Positions 54,001-61,473 of a DNA stretch of 64,000 nucleotides are shown here, in pieces (within the stretch, counting starts at the first letter, position 1; the number at the start of each line of letters is the position of its first letter). Below the pieces are notes generated by a model, which worked only from the letters and a program-made list of their open reading frames with translations, did no database searches and had not been told where the DNA came from. Position numbers and translations under genes: made by a program. Source of the DNA: CAZADA01 sp964568975 (lineage in GTDB: Bacteria > Pseudomonadota > Alphaproteobacteria > Caulobacterales > Maricaulaceae); NCBI GenBank assembly GCA_964568975.1, contig CAZMSO010000015.1:10755-74754 (forward strand). Direction: 5' to 3'.

Positions 54001-54638
54001 GCCGCGCGGAGACGCGGCTGGATCTCGGCCACGATTTGACGCGCGCGGTGGCGATCCACTACGCGAAGCTTCTCTCCTACAAAGACGAATATGAGGTCGC
54101 GCGCCTCTACACCGACGGCCGCTTCGAGGAGGCGGTGAAGACCCGCTTCCGCGCCCGCAAGGACGCGCCGGAGGGCGCGAAACCGAAGCTTGTCTTCCAC
54201 CTCGCGCCGCCGCTGATCGCGCCGAAGGATCCGCGCACGGGCCATTTGCGCAAAATCACGTTCGGCGCGTGGATGCTGCCGGTGTTTCGGGTGTTGGCGA
54301 AGCTCAAAGGGCTGCGCGGCACCCGCTTTGATCCCTTCGGCTGGACTGCGGAGCGCCGGATGGAGCGGGCTTTGGCCGAGGACTACGCCGACACCGTGCG
54401 GCGGCTGGTGATGGGCCTCGACGCGCACACCCATCGCGTCGCGGTGCGCATCGCATCGCTTCCAGACCAAATCCGCGGCTTTGGCCACGTCAAAGAAGCC
54501 AGTGTCGCCGCCGCGCGCGCCCAGGAGCAGGCGCTGTGGAGGGAATGGGAGCACGCGCGCACGGGCGAGGCGCCCGCTGTCACCGACGCGACGCCCACGG
54601 GCGCGCGCCCGCGCGCTCTTGCGCCGGCGGCGGAGTAG
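51078..54638 (+). CDS. Indolepyruvate ferredoxin oxidoreductase, fused IorA-IorB type
   Basis: A 1186-residue fused enzyme that decarboxylates aryl pyruvates to aryl-acetyl-CoA. It has the N-terminal pyruvate oxidoreductase domain (GYRGSPLGGYDQQL), the ThDP domain (HYCSGCPHNTST, LGDGTYSHSGSLA, NDAVAMTGGQTPD), a 4Fe-4S segment (VCEGCGDCSAKSNCLSVEPL plus later Cys), and the gamma domain (FAGVGGGGVTTVAAILGMAG, DMTGLAQKGGAVLSHVR). The C-terminal domain of unknown role is also normal for the fused type. The divergent Lrp regulator probably controls it. Confidence 0.95.
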   Translation: MKRIGVTLEDKYAQTQGQAFLTGVQALVRLPIDQRRRDIAAGLNTGGFISGYRGSPLGGYDQQLHKARAVLDTHQIHVQPGLNEDLGATAVWGSQMVGAVPGDAASVQGVFGFWYGKAPGVDRTGDVFKHANFAGVARHGGVVAVAGDDPNCKSSTLPSQSEFAFQDAEIPVLHPSSVQEVLDYGLYGFALSRFSGLWTGLIALADTMDAASVVRVDAERLAIRAPEDVATPPGGVHLRAGDAAMDKEARLRLYKLPAALAFVRANALDRVVLAPPAGVKTRVGIVATGQAARDIFEALDAMGVTPQHAAAAGLAVYKVAMPWPLEPEGARAFAAGLETVFAVEHKRALIEPQLRDQLYNLPADQRPRIIGKTDAEGRPLLPTIGSVPIPTLARALYDLLPETARPASATAYLERAEASREAAAATRCPEVRTPHYCSGCPHNTSTMTLPEGSRALAGIGCHYMASWIAPRTDFFSQMGGEGVSWIGQAPFTAEKHVFVNLGDGTYSHSGSLAIRAAIAAGVNITYKILFNDAVAMTGGQTPDMAALTPQRIARQMLAEGVQRCVIVTDDIARYAGAPPPHGVSLFDRKKLADVQDALRATPGVTVLIYDQMCATERRRKRKRAQLPAAPRRVFINPAVCEGCGDCSAKSNCLSVEPLETEFGRKRQINQSSCNQDFSCVEGFCPSFVSLYDAEPAPAATPRETLSSETLPVPRPAAPDHDGVWNILFAGVGGGGVTTVAAILGMAGHIEGRAASTLDMTGLAQKGGAVLSHVRFADRPEQIRSPRIPPAAADALIAGDLVVAATPEAVGLAAPSRCRAVINSDIAPTAQFVFDRDVRYDAHGLGRTVARACASHAGVEADALAQELLGDAIYANMIMAGFAFQKGLIPLSSEAIAEAIALNGVKAAENQRAFDLGRWLAHDRAAVERLRPSQAPVETPDEMPLSELIAHRMGHLTAYQDAAYAETYRQLVTQVRRAETRLDLGHDLTRAVAIHYAKLLSYKDEYEVARLYTDGRFEEAVKTRFRARKDAPEGAKPKLVFHLAPPLIAPKDPRTGHLRKITFGAWMLPVFRVLAKLKGLRGTRFDPFGWTAERRMERALAEDYADTVRRLVMGLDAHTHRVAVRIASLPDQIRGFGHVKEASVAAARAQEQALWREWEHARTGEAPAVTDATPTGARPRALAPAAE

Positions 54639-54883
54639 CGACGTCTCACCCCCTGAGATCGGGGTCGCCGGGCTGGCGCGGGTCACGCTGCGAATGAAAA
54701 GGCGTGGGCGAGGGCGGGAGCTGAAGGCCGGGGCGTCGCCTGCCCCATGCTCGTTGGTCCCGGTTGCTGGTCCCGGCTGCTGGTCTGCGACAGCCAGCCC
54801 CTCGCCGAACGTGGATGGGACCCATCGCTGCGTGATCAGACCCCTTGGGCGCGAGCGCGCGCTGAGGTCGCGCGCGACGCCGG

Positions 54884-56233
54884 TCACTCAGTGGTGTCGG
54901 CGTAGGGATTGCGCCCCGAACGCACCATCAAGCGGATGGGGGTCGCGGGCAAATCGAACGCGTCGCGAATGCCGTTGATCAGATAGCGCCGATACGCCTC
55001 GGGCAGCTTGTCGGCTCGGCTGGTCATCATCACAAATGTGGGCGGGCGACTTTTGATTTGGCTGATGTAGCGCGGCTTGATCCGCCGGCCATTGACCGCC
55101 GGCGGCGGGTGGCGGGCGATCGCTTCCGCCAGCCAGTCATTGAGATCGCGCGTTTTGACTTTCGCGTTCCAATTCTCTCTGAGAGCCAGCGCCGCTGGAA
55201 GCAGCGCGTCGACGCCTTGGCCCGTCAACGCAGAGACCCGAAGCGCCGGCGCGCCCCGCAGCTGGGGCAGCAAGCGCGCCGCGCGCTCTGTGAGCGCGGC
55301 GAAGCGGTCGGCGGGGTCCTCCACCAAATCCCATTTCGTCAGGACAAAGATGAGCCCGCGCCCCTCCCGCTCCACGAGGTCAGCGATCTGCAAATCCTGG
55401 CGCTCAAAGGCGGTGTCGGCGTCCATCACTAAGAACACGATCTCGGCGAAGCGGATGGCGCGCACGGCGTCGGCGGTGGACAGCCGCTCCACCGCATCGA
55501 CCACTTTCGCGCGTTTGCGCAGGCCGGCGGTGTCATGCAGGCGCACCTCCTGGCCATTCCACGTCCAGCGCACCGCCACAGCGTCGCGCGTGACCCCGGG
55601 CTCGGGGCCGGTCAGCAAGCGGTCCTCGCCGATCAGCGCGTTGGCCAGAGTGGATTTGCCGGCGTTCGGGCGCCCGACAATGGCGAGCTTTAGCGGCTGG
55701 GACCCGTCGCGCGGAGCGGCGTCTTCGTGGGGGTCGACCAAGGCCAACGCCTCGTCCACGGCTCGAAAAAGATCGCCGACGCCTTCGCCATGTTCAGCGG
55801 AAACCGCCACAGGTTCGCCAAACCCCAGGGCGTAGGCCTCGTTCAGGCCCGCATCGCTGGCCGCACTTTCGCATTTGTTGGCCACCAGCAGGACGCGGGC
55901 GTCGGCGCGGCGCAAATGCGCGGCGAACGCGTCATCCGCGGCGGTGACGCCGGCGCGGGCGTCGATCACGAACAGGCACAAATCCGCATCCGCCACGGCG
56001 GTCGCGGTTTGGTCGCGCATGCGCGCCGCAAGGGCGTCCGGCGGCGCTTCTTCAAAGCCGGCGGTGTCGACCAGCGTCACTTCGCGCCGGCCAAGGCGCG
56101 CGCCGGCTTCGCGGCGGTCGCGGGTGACGCCGGGCCGGTCATGGACAATGGCGAGTTTCTGGCCCGCCAGCCGGTTAAAAAGAGTGGACTTGCCCACATT
56201 GGGCCGCCCGACAATGGCCACCGTCAGTGTCAT
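54884..56233 (-). CDS. der: Ribosome-assembly GTPase Der (EngA)
   Basis: Der, 449 residues, with tandem G domains: GRPNVGKST, DTAGFEE and NKCES in the first, GRPNAGKST, DTAGLRK and TKWD in the second. The C-terminal KH-like domain (VNGRRIKPRYISQIKSRPPT) follows. It acts in 50S subunit maturation. It follows bamB by 43 bases in the common alphaproteobacterial order TPR-bamB-der. The preceding 245 bases to the left (54639-54883) hold no gene, only three imperfect gttgctggtccc-like repeats around 54753-54788. Confidence 0.97.
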   Translation of the reverse strand: MTLTVAIVGRPNVGKSTLFNRLAGQKLAIVHDRPGVTRDRREAGARLGRREVTLVDTAGFEEAPPDALAARMRDQTATAVADADLCLFVIDARAGVTAADDAFAAHLRRADARVLLVANKCESAASDAGLNEAYALGFGEPVAVSAEHGEGVGDLFRAVDEALALVDPHEDAAPRDGSQPLKLAIVGRPNAGKSTLANALIGEDRLLTGPEPGVTRDAVAVRWTWNGQEVRLHDTAGLRKRAKVVDAVERLSTADAVRAIRFAEIVFLVMDADTAFERQDLQIADLVEREGRGLIFVLTKWDLVEDPADRFAALTERAARLLPQLRGAPALRVSALTGQGVDALLPAALALRENWNAKVKTRDLNDWLAEAIARHPPPAVNGRRIKPRYISQIKSRPPTFVMMTSRADKLPEAYRRYLINGIRDAFDLPATPIRLMVRSGRNPYADTTE

Positions 56234-56276
56234 CGCCCGGCGCGCCTGTCAGCAGCCGCGGCCTGTTCGCCCGTCG

Positions 56277-57605
56277 TCACCGGAACGCCGACAGCCGGCC
56301 TTTGTCGTCCACGACATAAAGCGTTTGGTCCGCCACGACCGGCGGCACCAGGACTTCATCGCCGACGCGATACACCTCCACCTGCTCGCCCGTGAGAGGC
56401 GAGTGCGCGTGCAGCCGGCCTTTGCCGTCGTCCGCGGAGGCGAGATAAAGCCGTTCGCCGGCAAGCAGCGGACCCGACCACGCCACTTTGCCGCGCCGCT
56501 TGTCGGGGTTGCGGTAAAGCTTGAGTTGCCGCAGCCAGAACACTCGCCCGTCATAGCGCGACAAACACACCAGCTGGGCGTCCGTCGTGACGATGTAAAT
56601 GTAAGCGCCCGACACCCAAGGCCGGTGGATCCCGCCGGCCGGGCGCACCCATTGGCGTTCGCCCGTGCGCAAGCTCAGCGCGGCCATCACGCCGGAATGG
56701 CTGATGGAATACACCGTGTCGCCGACAATGACAGGGCTGCCGGCGATGTCGTTCAAAGCGCCGAGGGAGTTGGTGCGCGCGTTGCGCGTGAGCGCCTCCG
56801 ACCACAGAGTGCGGCCATTGTCGACGCGCAACGCCGCCAGTTCGCCGGAGGCGAAAGGCGCCACCACCACATCGCCGCGCACAGCGGGGCTTGATGGCGA
56901 CAGAATGCGCGCCGGCTCCGACAAACTCTGATAGGTCCACAAAATCTCGCCCGTCTCCACCGACAGCGCGTAGAGTTCATTGTCGACGCTGACAGCGAAC
57001 AACCGACCCCCGGCGACGGTGGGCGGCGCGTGCATGGGCGCGGCGGTGCGTTGGCGCCACACCTCGTCTCCCGTTTCCGCTGAGAGCGCGATCACCGCGC
57101 CGAAGCCGGTCGTCACGAACACGCGGCCGTCAGCGGTGGCGAGGCCGCCGCTGCGCGCGCGTCGGTCGCGCCGCAGGGGCGAGCGCAGAGTGCGGCTCCA
57201 CTCCTTGCGGCCTTTCTCCACATCATAAGCGCTCACGCGCCCGCGCCCGTCCATGGCGAACAAAAGCCCGCCATCGACCACCGGCGGCGTGGCGATGCGG
57301 AAATCCGCATTCGAGCCTTGGCCAATGTCGCGCCGCCATGAGCGCCGCAATTGCTCGCCTAAGGCGGGGTGGGCGAGAAGGTGAGCCGGGTTGCCGCCTT
57401 CCATGCGCCAGGTGCGGTTGCGCACCGGCCCGGGCAGGGAAATCGCCATATCCGTCAGTTGGGGATCAGCCTCAAGCTGTTCGTCAAAGTTCAGCAGCGC
57501 AATGCGCCGATCCGGGCCTTCCGCCGGATCGCCGTCAGGTCCGCCGCCGCAGCCGGCGACCACCACGAGCGTGGCCGCCAGCGCCAGCATGCGCGTCGCG
57601 ATCAT
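56277..57605 (-). CDS. bamB: Outer-membrane assembly lipoprotein BamB-like (PQQ-type beta-propeller)
   Basis: A 442-residue protein with a lipoprotein signal (MIATRMLALAATLVVVAGCG, C19) and repeated propeller blades containing the PQQ-like W-motif, for example GRVSAYDVEKGRKEWSRTLR, GEILWTYQSLSEP and LRTGERQWVRPAGG. It is the BamB subunit of the beta-barrel assembly machine by family and by position between a TPR protein and der. The ATG overlaps the preceding stop as ATGA. Confidence 0.9.
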   Translation of the reverse strand: MIATRMLALAATLVVVAGCGGGPDGDPAEGPDRRIALLNFDEQLEADPQLTDMAISLPGPVRNRTWRMEGGNPAHLLAHPALGEQLRRSWRRDIGQGSNADFRIATPPVVDGGLLFAMDGRGRVSAYDVEKGRKEWSRTLRSPLRRDRRARSGGLATADGRVFVTTGFGAVIALSAETGDEVWRQRTAAPMHAPPTVAGGRLFAVSVDNELYALSVETGEILWTYQSLSEPARILSPSSPAVRGDVVVAPFASGELAALRVDNGRTLWSEALTRNARTNSLGALNDIAGSPVIVGDTVYSISHSGVMAALSLRTGERQWVRPAGGIHRPWVSGAYIYIVTTDAQLVCLSRYDGRVFWLRQLKLYRNPDKRRGKVAWSGPLLAGERLYLASADDGKGRLHAHSPLTGEQVEVYRVGDEVLVPPVVADQTLYVVDDKGRLSAFR

Positions 57606-58354
57606 GGGGTCTCCTCCTCTGGAGCGGCGTCGCGCTCTGGGGCTGTGGCGCTCGCGGGCGCAGCGTCGCCGCCTGTCGCGGTGTCACGGGGGGTCAGGCG
57701 CGCTAACGCGCGCTCATGGGCGATCACGGCGAGCGCGGCTTCGGAGCGCGCGCGTACGCCCGGCGGCGTCGTCGGCAGCCGCACCAGCGCTTGATAAGCC
57801 CGCTCCGCTTGGTCCCAGGCCCCTTCACGCAAGGCCGCCGCGGCCATCAGCTCACGCGCTGCGGCGCGGTAGGGGCGTTCATCCCGCGCGAGAGGCGTCG
57901 CCAAGAGGTCGACTTCCCGGCGCGAAAGCGTGTCGAACTGGGCGTACAAAGATCGCAGCGCCGCCAGATCCGCATAAAGGTCGTCCCCGACGCGTTCCGC
58001 GGCGGCCTCGAAGGCGGCGGAGGCGGCCTCCACATCGCCGGCGGTGAGGGCTTGATCGGCTTTCAGCAGCCACGCAAACGCGGCGTAACCGTCGCCCTGC
58101 CCCGATGTGAGGGCGTCAAGCTTGGCGGCGGCGGCCTCCAGGCGTCCCGCCTCGCGGTCAGCGAGGGCGGCGGCGTAAAGCGCGCCCGCCTCTTCGCGCC
58201 GGGTTTCCGCGCGGCCGGCCATGACTTGGGCGATAAACACGCCAAGCAGCACCAGCGCCAACGCCGCCACCGCGAACGGACCATACCGCCGGAGCCCTTC
58301 GCGGAATCGGTGTTCGAGGGTGGCTTGATCAACTTCTTGGAAAATATCCGCCAT
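57602..58354 (-). CDS. Membrane-anchored TPR-like protein (YfgM/DUF2133 type)
   Basis: A 250-residue protein with a single N-terminal membrane helix (YGPFAVAALALVLLGVFIAQ) after a short cytoplasmic segment (FQEVDQATLEHRFREGLRRY), and periplasmic TPR-like helices (AGALYAAALADREAGRLEAA). The C-terminus is acidic and Pro-rich. YfgM-type proteins associate with the Sec translocon and periplasmic chaperones. The ATG at 58354 starts the family sequence. The gene is coupled to bamB. Confidence 0.83.
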   Translation of the reverse strand: MADIFQEVDQATLEHRFREGLRRYGPFAVAALALVLLGVFIAQVMAGRAETRREEAGALYAAALADREAGRLEAAAAKLDALTSGQGDGYAAFAWLLKADQALTAGDVEAASAAFEAAAERVGDDLYADLAALRSLYAQFDTLSRREVDLLATPLARDERPYRAAARELMAAAALREGAWDQAERAYQALVRLPTTPPGVRARSEAALAVIAHERALARLTPRDTATGGDAAPASATAPERDAAPEEETP

Positions 58355-58480
58355 CGGCGATCCACTCCACACGCGCCGCCGCCGCGAGCCTGGGCGGCCG
58401 GCCCGCCGGCGCTCCCGCGCGCCGCGCGCGACGGTAGCTCCGCCGTCGAAGGCGGGCAACCGTGTCCGCTCAGGCCGCCG

Positions 58481-59302
58481 TCACGGCGTTGACGCGGCGT
58501 AGACGTGCGCGGCCCCGGGAAAGGCGCGGTCTTTGACTTCAGCGGCGTACTGCGCGACGGCGGCGTCGATTTGGGCGCGAAGATCCCCGTACTGCTTCAC
58601 GAATTTGGGCGTCCGTTGGAACAGGCCCAGCATGTCGTGCGTCACGAGGATTTGACCATCGCACGCGGCCGAGGCGCCGATGCCGATGGTCAGCGCCCCG
58701 ACGGCTTGCGTGATCTCGTGCGCCACGGGTTCCGCAACGCCCTCCACGACAATAGCGAACGCCCCGGCGTCGTCGGCCGCTTTGGCCTCCGCCAGCACCG
58801 CCTGGCGGCCAGCCTCGTCGCGGCCTTGGGCGCGGAAACCGCCGAGCACATGCACCGATTGCGGCCGCAGGCCGACATGGGCGATGACCGGCACGCCGCG
58901 GGCCACAAGAAACGCGATTGTCTCCGCCACGGCCGGGCCTGTCTCCAGCTTCACCGCCTGACAACCGGTCTCCATCATCACGCGCGCGGCGCTGTCGAAC
59001 GCCTGGGCGGGCCCTTTCTCATAGCTGCCAAAGGGCAGATCCACGGCCACGAAGGCGCGCGCGGCGCCGCGCGCCACTGCGCGGCCATGCAGGATCATCA
59101 TGTCGAGGGTCACGCCGACCGTCGACGCCAGGCCATGCACGACCATGCCCACAGAATCGCCCACCAGCAGGAGGTCGCAATGGGGGTCGAGGATCTCGGC
59201 CGTCGGGGCGTCATAGGCGGTTAAGCACACCACCGGCTCGCCGCCTTTGCGCGCGCGCAGGCTGGCGGTGGTGACGGGTTTCGGCGCGATCGGGCTGGAC
59301 AT
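58481..59302 (-). CDS. panB: 3-methyl-2-oxobutanoate hydroxymethyltransferase
   Basis: PanB, 273 residues, makes ketopantoate for pantothenate and CoA synthesis. The metal and substrate residues are in LLVGDSVGMVVHGLASTVGV, and VDLPFGSYEKGPAQAFDSA, GLRPQSVHVLGGF and IGIGASAACDGQILV follow. The ATG at 59302 follows GAGGTGA, and an extension to 59368 is non-conserved. Confidence 0.95.
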   Translation of the reverse strand: MSSPIAPKPVTTASLRARKGGEPVVCLTAYDAPTAEILDPHCDLLLVGDSVGMVVHGLASTVGVTLDMMILHGRAVARGAARAFVAVDLPFGSYEKGPAQAFDSAARVMMETGCQAVKLETGPAVAETIAFLVARGVPVIAHVGLRPQSVHVLGGFRAQGRDEAGRQAVLAEAKAADDAGAFAIVVEGVAEPVAHEITQAVGALTIGIGASAACDGQILVTHDMLGLFQRTPKFVKQYGDLRAQIDAAVAQYAAEVKDRAFPGAAHVYAASTP

Positions 59303-59407
59303 GGCGTCACCTCGTGGGGATGAGACGTGTTCTGCATAGCACAGGCGCGACACGCGCGGCTCCCACAACGGCGCCGCTCGCGGTTGTGGCGCGACAGGGC
59401 GGCGCGG

Positions 59408-59698
59408 CTAAGCGCACTTTTTGTCGAGTTTCTCGATTTCGGGCTTCAGCTTTTCGCGGTCAGCGTCAGCGCCTTCCTTCAGGGCGGCTTTCACAAGTTT
59501 CTCGACCAGCTCGAGCGGTTTTTTCCCCTCTTGCATGCCGACGCGCAAGCGTTTGGCCTGATCCCCCTGAAAGTCTTTGTCGAGAAAAAGCCTGAGGATG
59601 TATTTCGCATAGCGGTCAGCTTTGTCTTTGTTGGACTGAAGGTCGCCTGAGCGTTGGATGTAGGCGATGAGCAAGATCACAGCGATGGCGTAGCCCAT
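59408..59698 (-). CDS. Small membrane-anchored hypothetical protein
   Basis: A 96-residue protein with an N-terminal membrane helix (GYAIAVILLIAYIQ) and a Lys/Glu-rich helical remainder ending in KLDKKCA. No family recognised. It has no clear Shine-Dalgarno and lies 105 bases upstream of panB on the same strand. Confidence 0.5.
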   Translation of the reverse strand: MGYAIAVILLIAYIQRSGDLQSNKDKADRYAKYILRLFLDKDFQGDQAKRLRVGMQEGKKPLELVEKLVKAALKEGADADREKLKPEIEKLDKKCA

Positions 59699-60267
59699 GC
59701 GTGCCCGCCGCCGACCTCGCTCGGCGTGCGCTCCCCTGTTGCGGGCGGCGGCTGTGCGCGTGCGCCGTCCTGCTCGCCCGCTGTGTGTGTGGAACCGGCG
59801 CGTTCAGCGCCCGAGGCCGCGTTCGACCGCGCGTGGGAGCGCGGCGCCTCACCCCGACGCGATGCAAGAACGGGACCGCCGCCGGCGGTTGGCGCGGCGC
59901 GCGCTGCAAGTCGGGCCGGACGCGCTGCAGTTCGCTGTGACCGCGGCTTACCCGCCGAGATGAGCGCACACGAACGCGTCCATGGCCTGCATGGCTTCCA
60001 CGCGGGTTTCCGGCGGCACGAGGCTGTGGTCTTGGCGTGTGCGCGCAGGAATGATGCACCATCCGTGCGGCGGCCCCCGCGATCGCTTTGGCTCAAGGAT
60101 GGCGGACATCGCCGCGTCTAAGATCGCTCACGCTGTCCAAGGGGTTGCGCAAGGCCGTGATCCGCGACTTCGCGTCGTTTTTCCGAAGCTTCACTCAAGC
60201 GCGCGCGTGGCGTGCGCCGTCCTCGGTCTGCGCCGGGGGACCGCAACGTCCATTAGATGGCCAGTCG
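59699..60267. other. 569-base stretch without an intact gene
   Basis: Open frames on both strands are Arg/Pro/Ala-rich and lack ribosome binding sites, typical of non-coding GC-rich DNA. The only part with protein-like sequence is 59948-60109 on the minus strand, listed separately. Confidence 0.55.
59948..60109 (-). pseudogene. Possible C-terminal remnant of an S9-type (prolyl oligopeptidase-like) hydrolase
   Basis: A 53-codon frame beginning with ATG but without a ribosome binding site. Its last 30 residues (DHSLVPPETRVEAMQAMDAF, ending CAHLGG) resemble the C-termini of S9 peptidases (GHGFxxPENRxxFxxxxEAFLAxHLGG), including His, Pro-Glu, Arg and the terminal Leu-Gly-Gly. The first part looks unrelated. 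It could be a decayed fragment or a chance match. Confidence 0.25.
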
Positions 60268-60708
60268 TCAATCGTCGCCCAGGTGGGCGGCCACCTTCTC
60301 GACCAGCCTCACGACCTGGCGCTGCTCGTCGGGCGCCAGACACGCCAGCATCGCTTTCATGTTCGCAACGTCCTGGCGGAGGATGGCCGCGACAAGGTCC
60401 TGGCCGGCGGCGGTCAGCGCATGGGCCTTTGAACGCGCGCTCTCGGGATGATCAGTTCGTGAGACAAGCCCGCTGCTGACAAGACGGTCCATCACGGCCT
60501 GCTGGGTCGTGGGCGCGACGCCCAAGAACCGTGCGACGTCCGCCGCCTTGGCGCCCGGGCGCTCGGCCAGTCGCCGCAAGGTCTGGAAGTCGAGCGGGTT
60601 GTAGCGCATGCGCCCTTCGGCGGCTGGAAAGCGTCGCTCATCAACGGTGAAGACACGCAGCAGCGTGCTGACGCTCTTCAACAGCCGCCGTTCGAGGGGG
60701 TCGGCCAT
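60268..60708 (-). CDS. MarR family transcriptional regulator
   Basis: A 146-residue protein with a MarR-type winged helix: LDFQTLRRLAERPGAKAADV, then VAPTTQQAVMDRLVSSGLVS and the wing RTDHPESARSKAHALTAAGQ. These regulators are usually released by small aromatic or oxidising ligands. It is divergent from the lipoprotein gene at 60799, and an inverted repeat lies between them. Confidence 0.87.
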   Translation of the reverse strand: MADPLERRLLKSVSTLLRVFTVDERRFPAAEGRMRYNPLDFQTLRRLAERPGAKAADVARFLGVAPTTQQAVMDRLVSSGLVSRTDHPESARSKAHALTAAGQDLVAAILRQDVANMKAMLACLAPDEQRQVVRLVEKVAAHLGDD

Positions 60709-60732
60709 GGTGGTCTCACGAAGCTGTTATTA

Positions 60733-60745
60733 TACGATTTTCGTA
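60733..60745. promoter_or_regulatory. Inverted repeat, candidate MarR operator
   Basis: tacgattttcgta is a perfect 5-bp inverted repeat with a 3-base spacer in an AT-rich patch, midway between the MarR regulator and the divergent lipoprotein gene. MarR proteins commonly bind such dyads in their own divergent promoter. Assignment is by position. Confidence 0.45.
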
Positions 60746-60798
60746 CATTAGGGCATACACCGGTCACACCAGCCCATCACATGACGGAGATCAGGGCC

Positions 60799-61443
60799 AT
60801 GCTCCATAGAGTGAGAACGGTGATGGGCGTCGGCCCGGTGTTGCGTGTCGCCATCGTGGGCGCGCTTGTCGCGGCGTGCTCATCGCGTGTGGCGCCGCCG
60901 GAAACGCCTCCGGACTATGACGGCGCGGCGCCGACCATTTCGGGGTCTGGTTACGCCATCTATGAGACGACCCGCGCCTTTGAGGCGCCGCTTATTCCGC
61001 TGCGCCACTATATTGAAGAGGGCGGCCGGATCGTCGCCAACATGGAGGAGACCGACCGGATCCGGAAGCCGGTCGACGCGGTCGTACTTCACGGAACGTG
61101 GCCGGAGGTCGGGGCCGTCAGGCGGCTTGAGTTTTCCGATGGCCATTTCGTTCTCGAGCGCGTTCTTGAAAACGAGTTTCCCCATCACTTCCGCTATCAG
61201 GTCTGGAACTACACCAGTGCCGCGGGGGGAAACCTCGCTTACGCGCTCGGCGAGCAGGTGTGGCGCGAGCGGCCGGGGGGCGGTTCGGAGCTGACATGGA
61301 CCTACAAGCTGAAGCCGAACGCCGGTTTCAAACGCCCGTTTGTCCAGCGCTTCACCGACAATGACATGCGCCCGCTGATGGAGAACGCGCTCGACGCGCT
61401 CAAACGCGAAGTGGACGCCCATTTCACCGCGCCGCGCGAGTGA
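60799..61443 (+). CDS. Lipoprotein with SRPBCC-like domain
   Basis: A 214-residue protein. Starting from ATG 60799, with GGAG 8 bases upstream, the signal ends in VAAC (C27), a lipobox. The mature domain has the alternating strands and long C-terminal helix of SRPBCC/Bet v1-like lipid-binding folds (FVLERVLENEFPHHFRYQVW, GGSELTWTYKLKPN, MENALDALKREVDAHF). The ligand is unknown. It may be controlled by the neighbouring MarR regulator. Confidence 0.68.
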   Translation: MLHRVRTVMGVGPVLRVAIVGALVAACSSRVAPPETPPDYDGAAPTISGSGYAIYETTRAFEAPLIPLRHYIEEGGRIVANMEETDRIRKPVDAVVLHGTWPEVGAVRRLEFSDGHFVLERVLENEFPHHFRYQVWNYTSAAGGNLAYALGEQVWRERPGGGSELTWTYKLKPNAGFKRPFVQRFTDNDMRPLMENALDALKREVDAHFTAPRE

Positions 61444-61473
61444 GCGGCCCGCTCTCGCTGCAGCGTTACTGGG

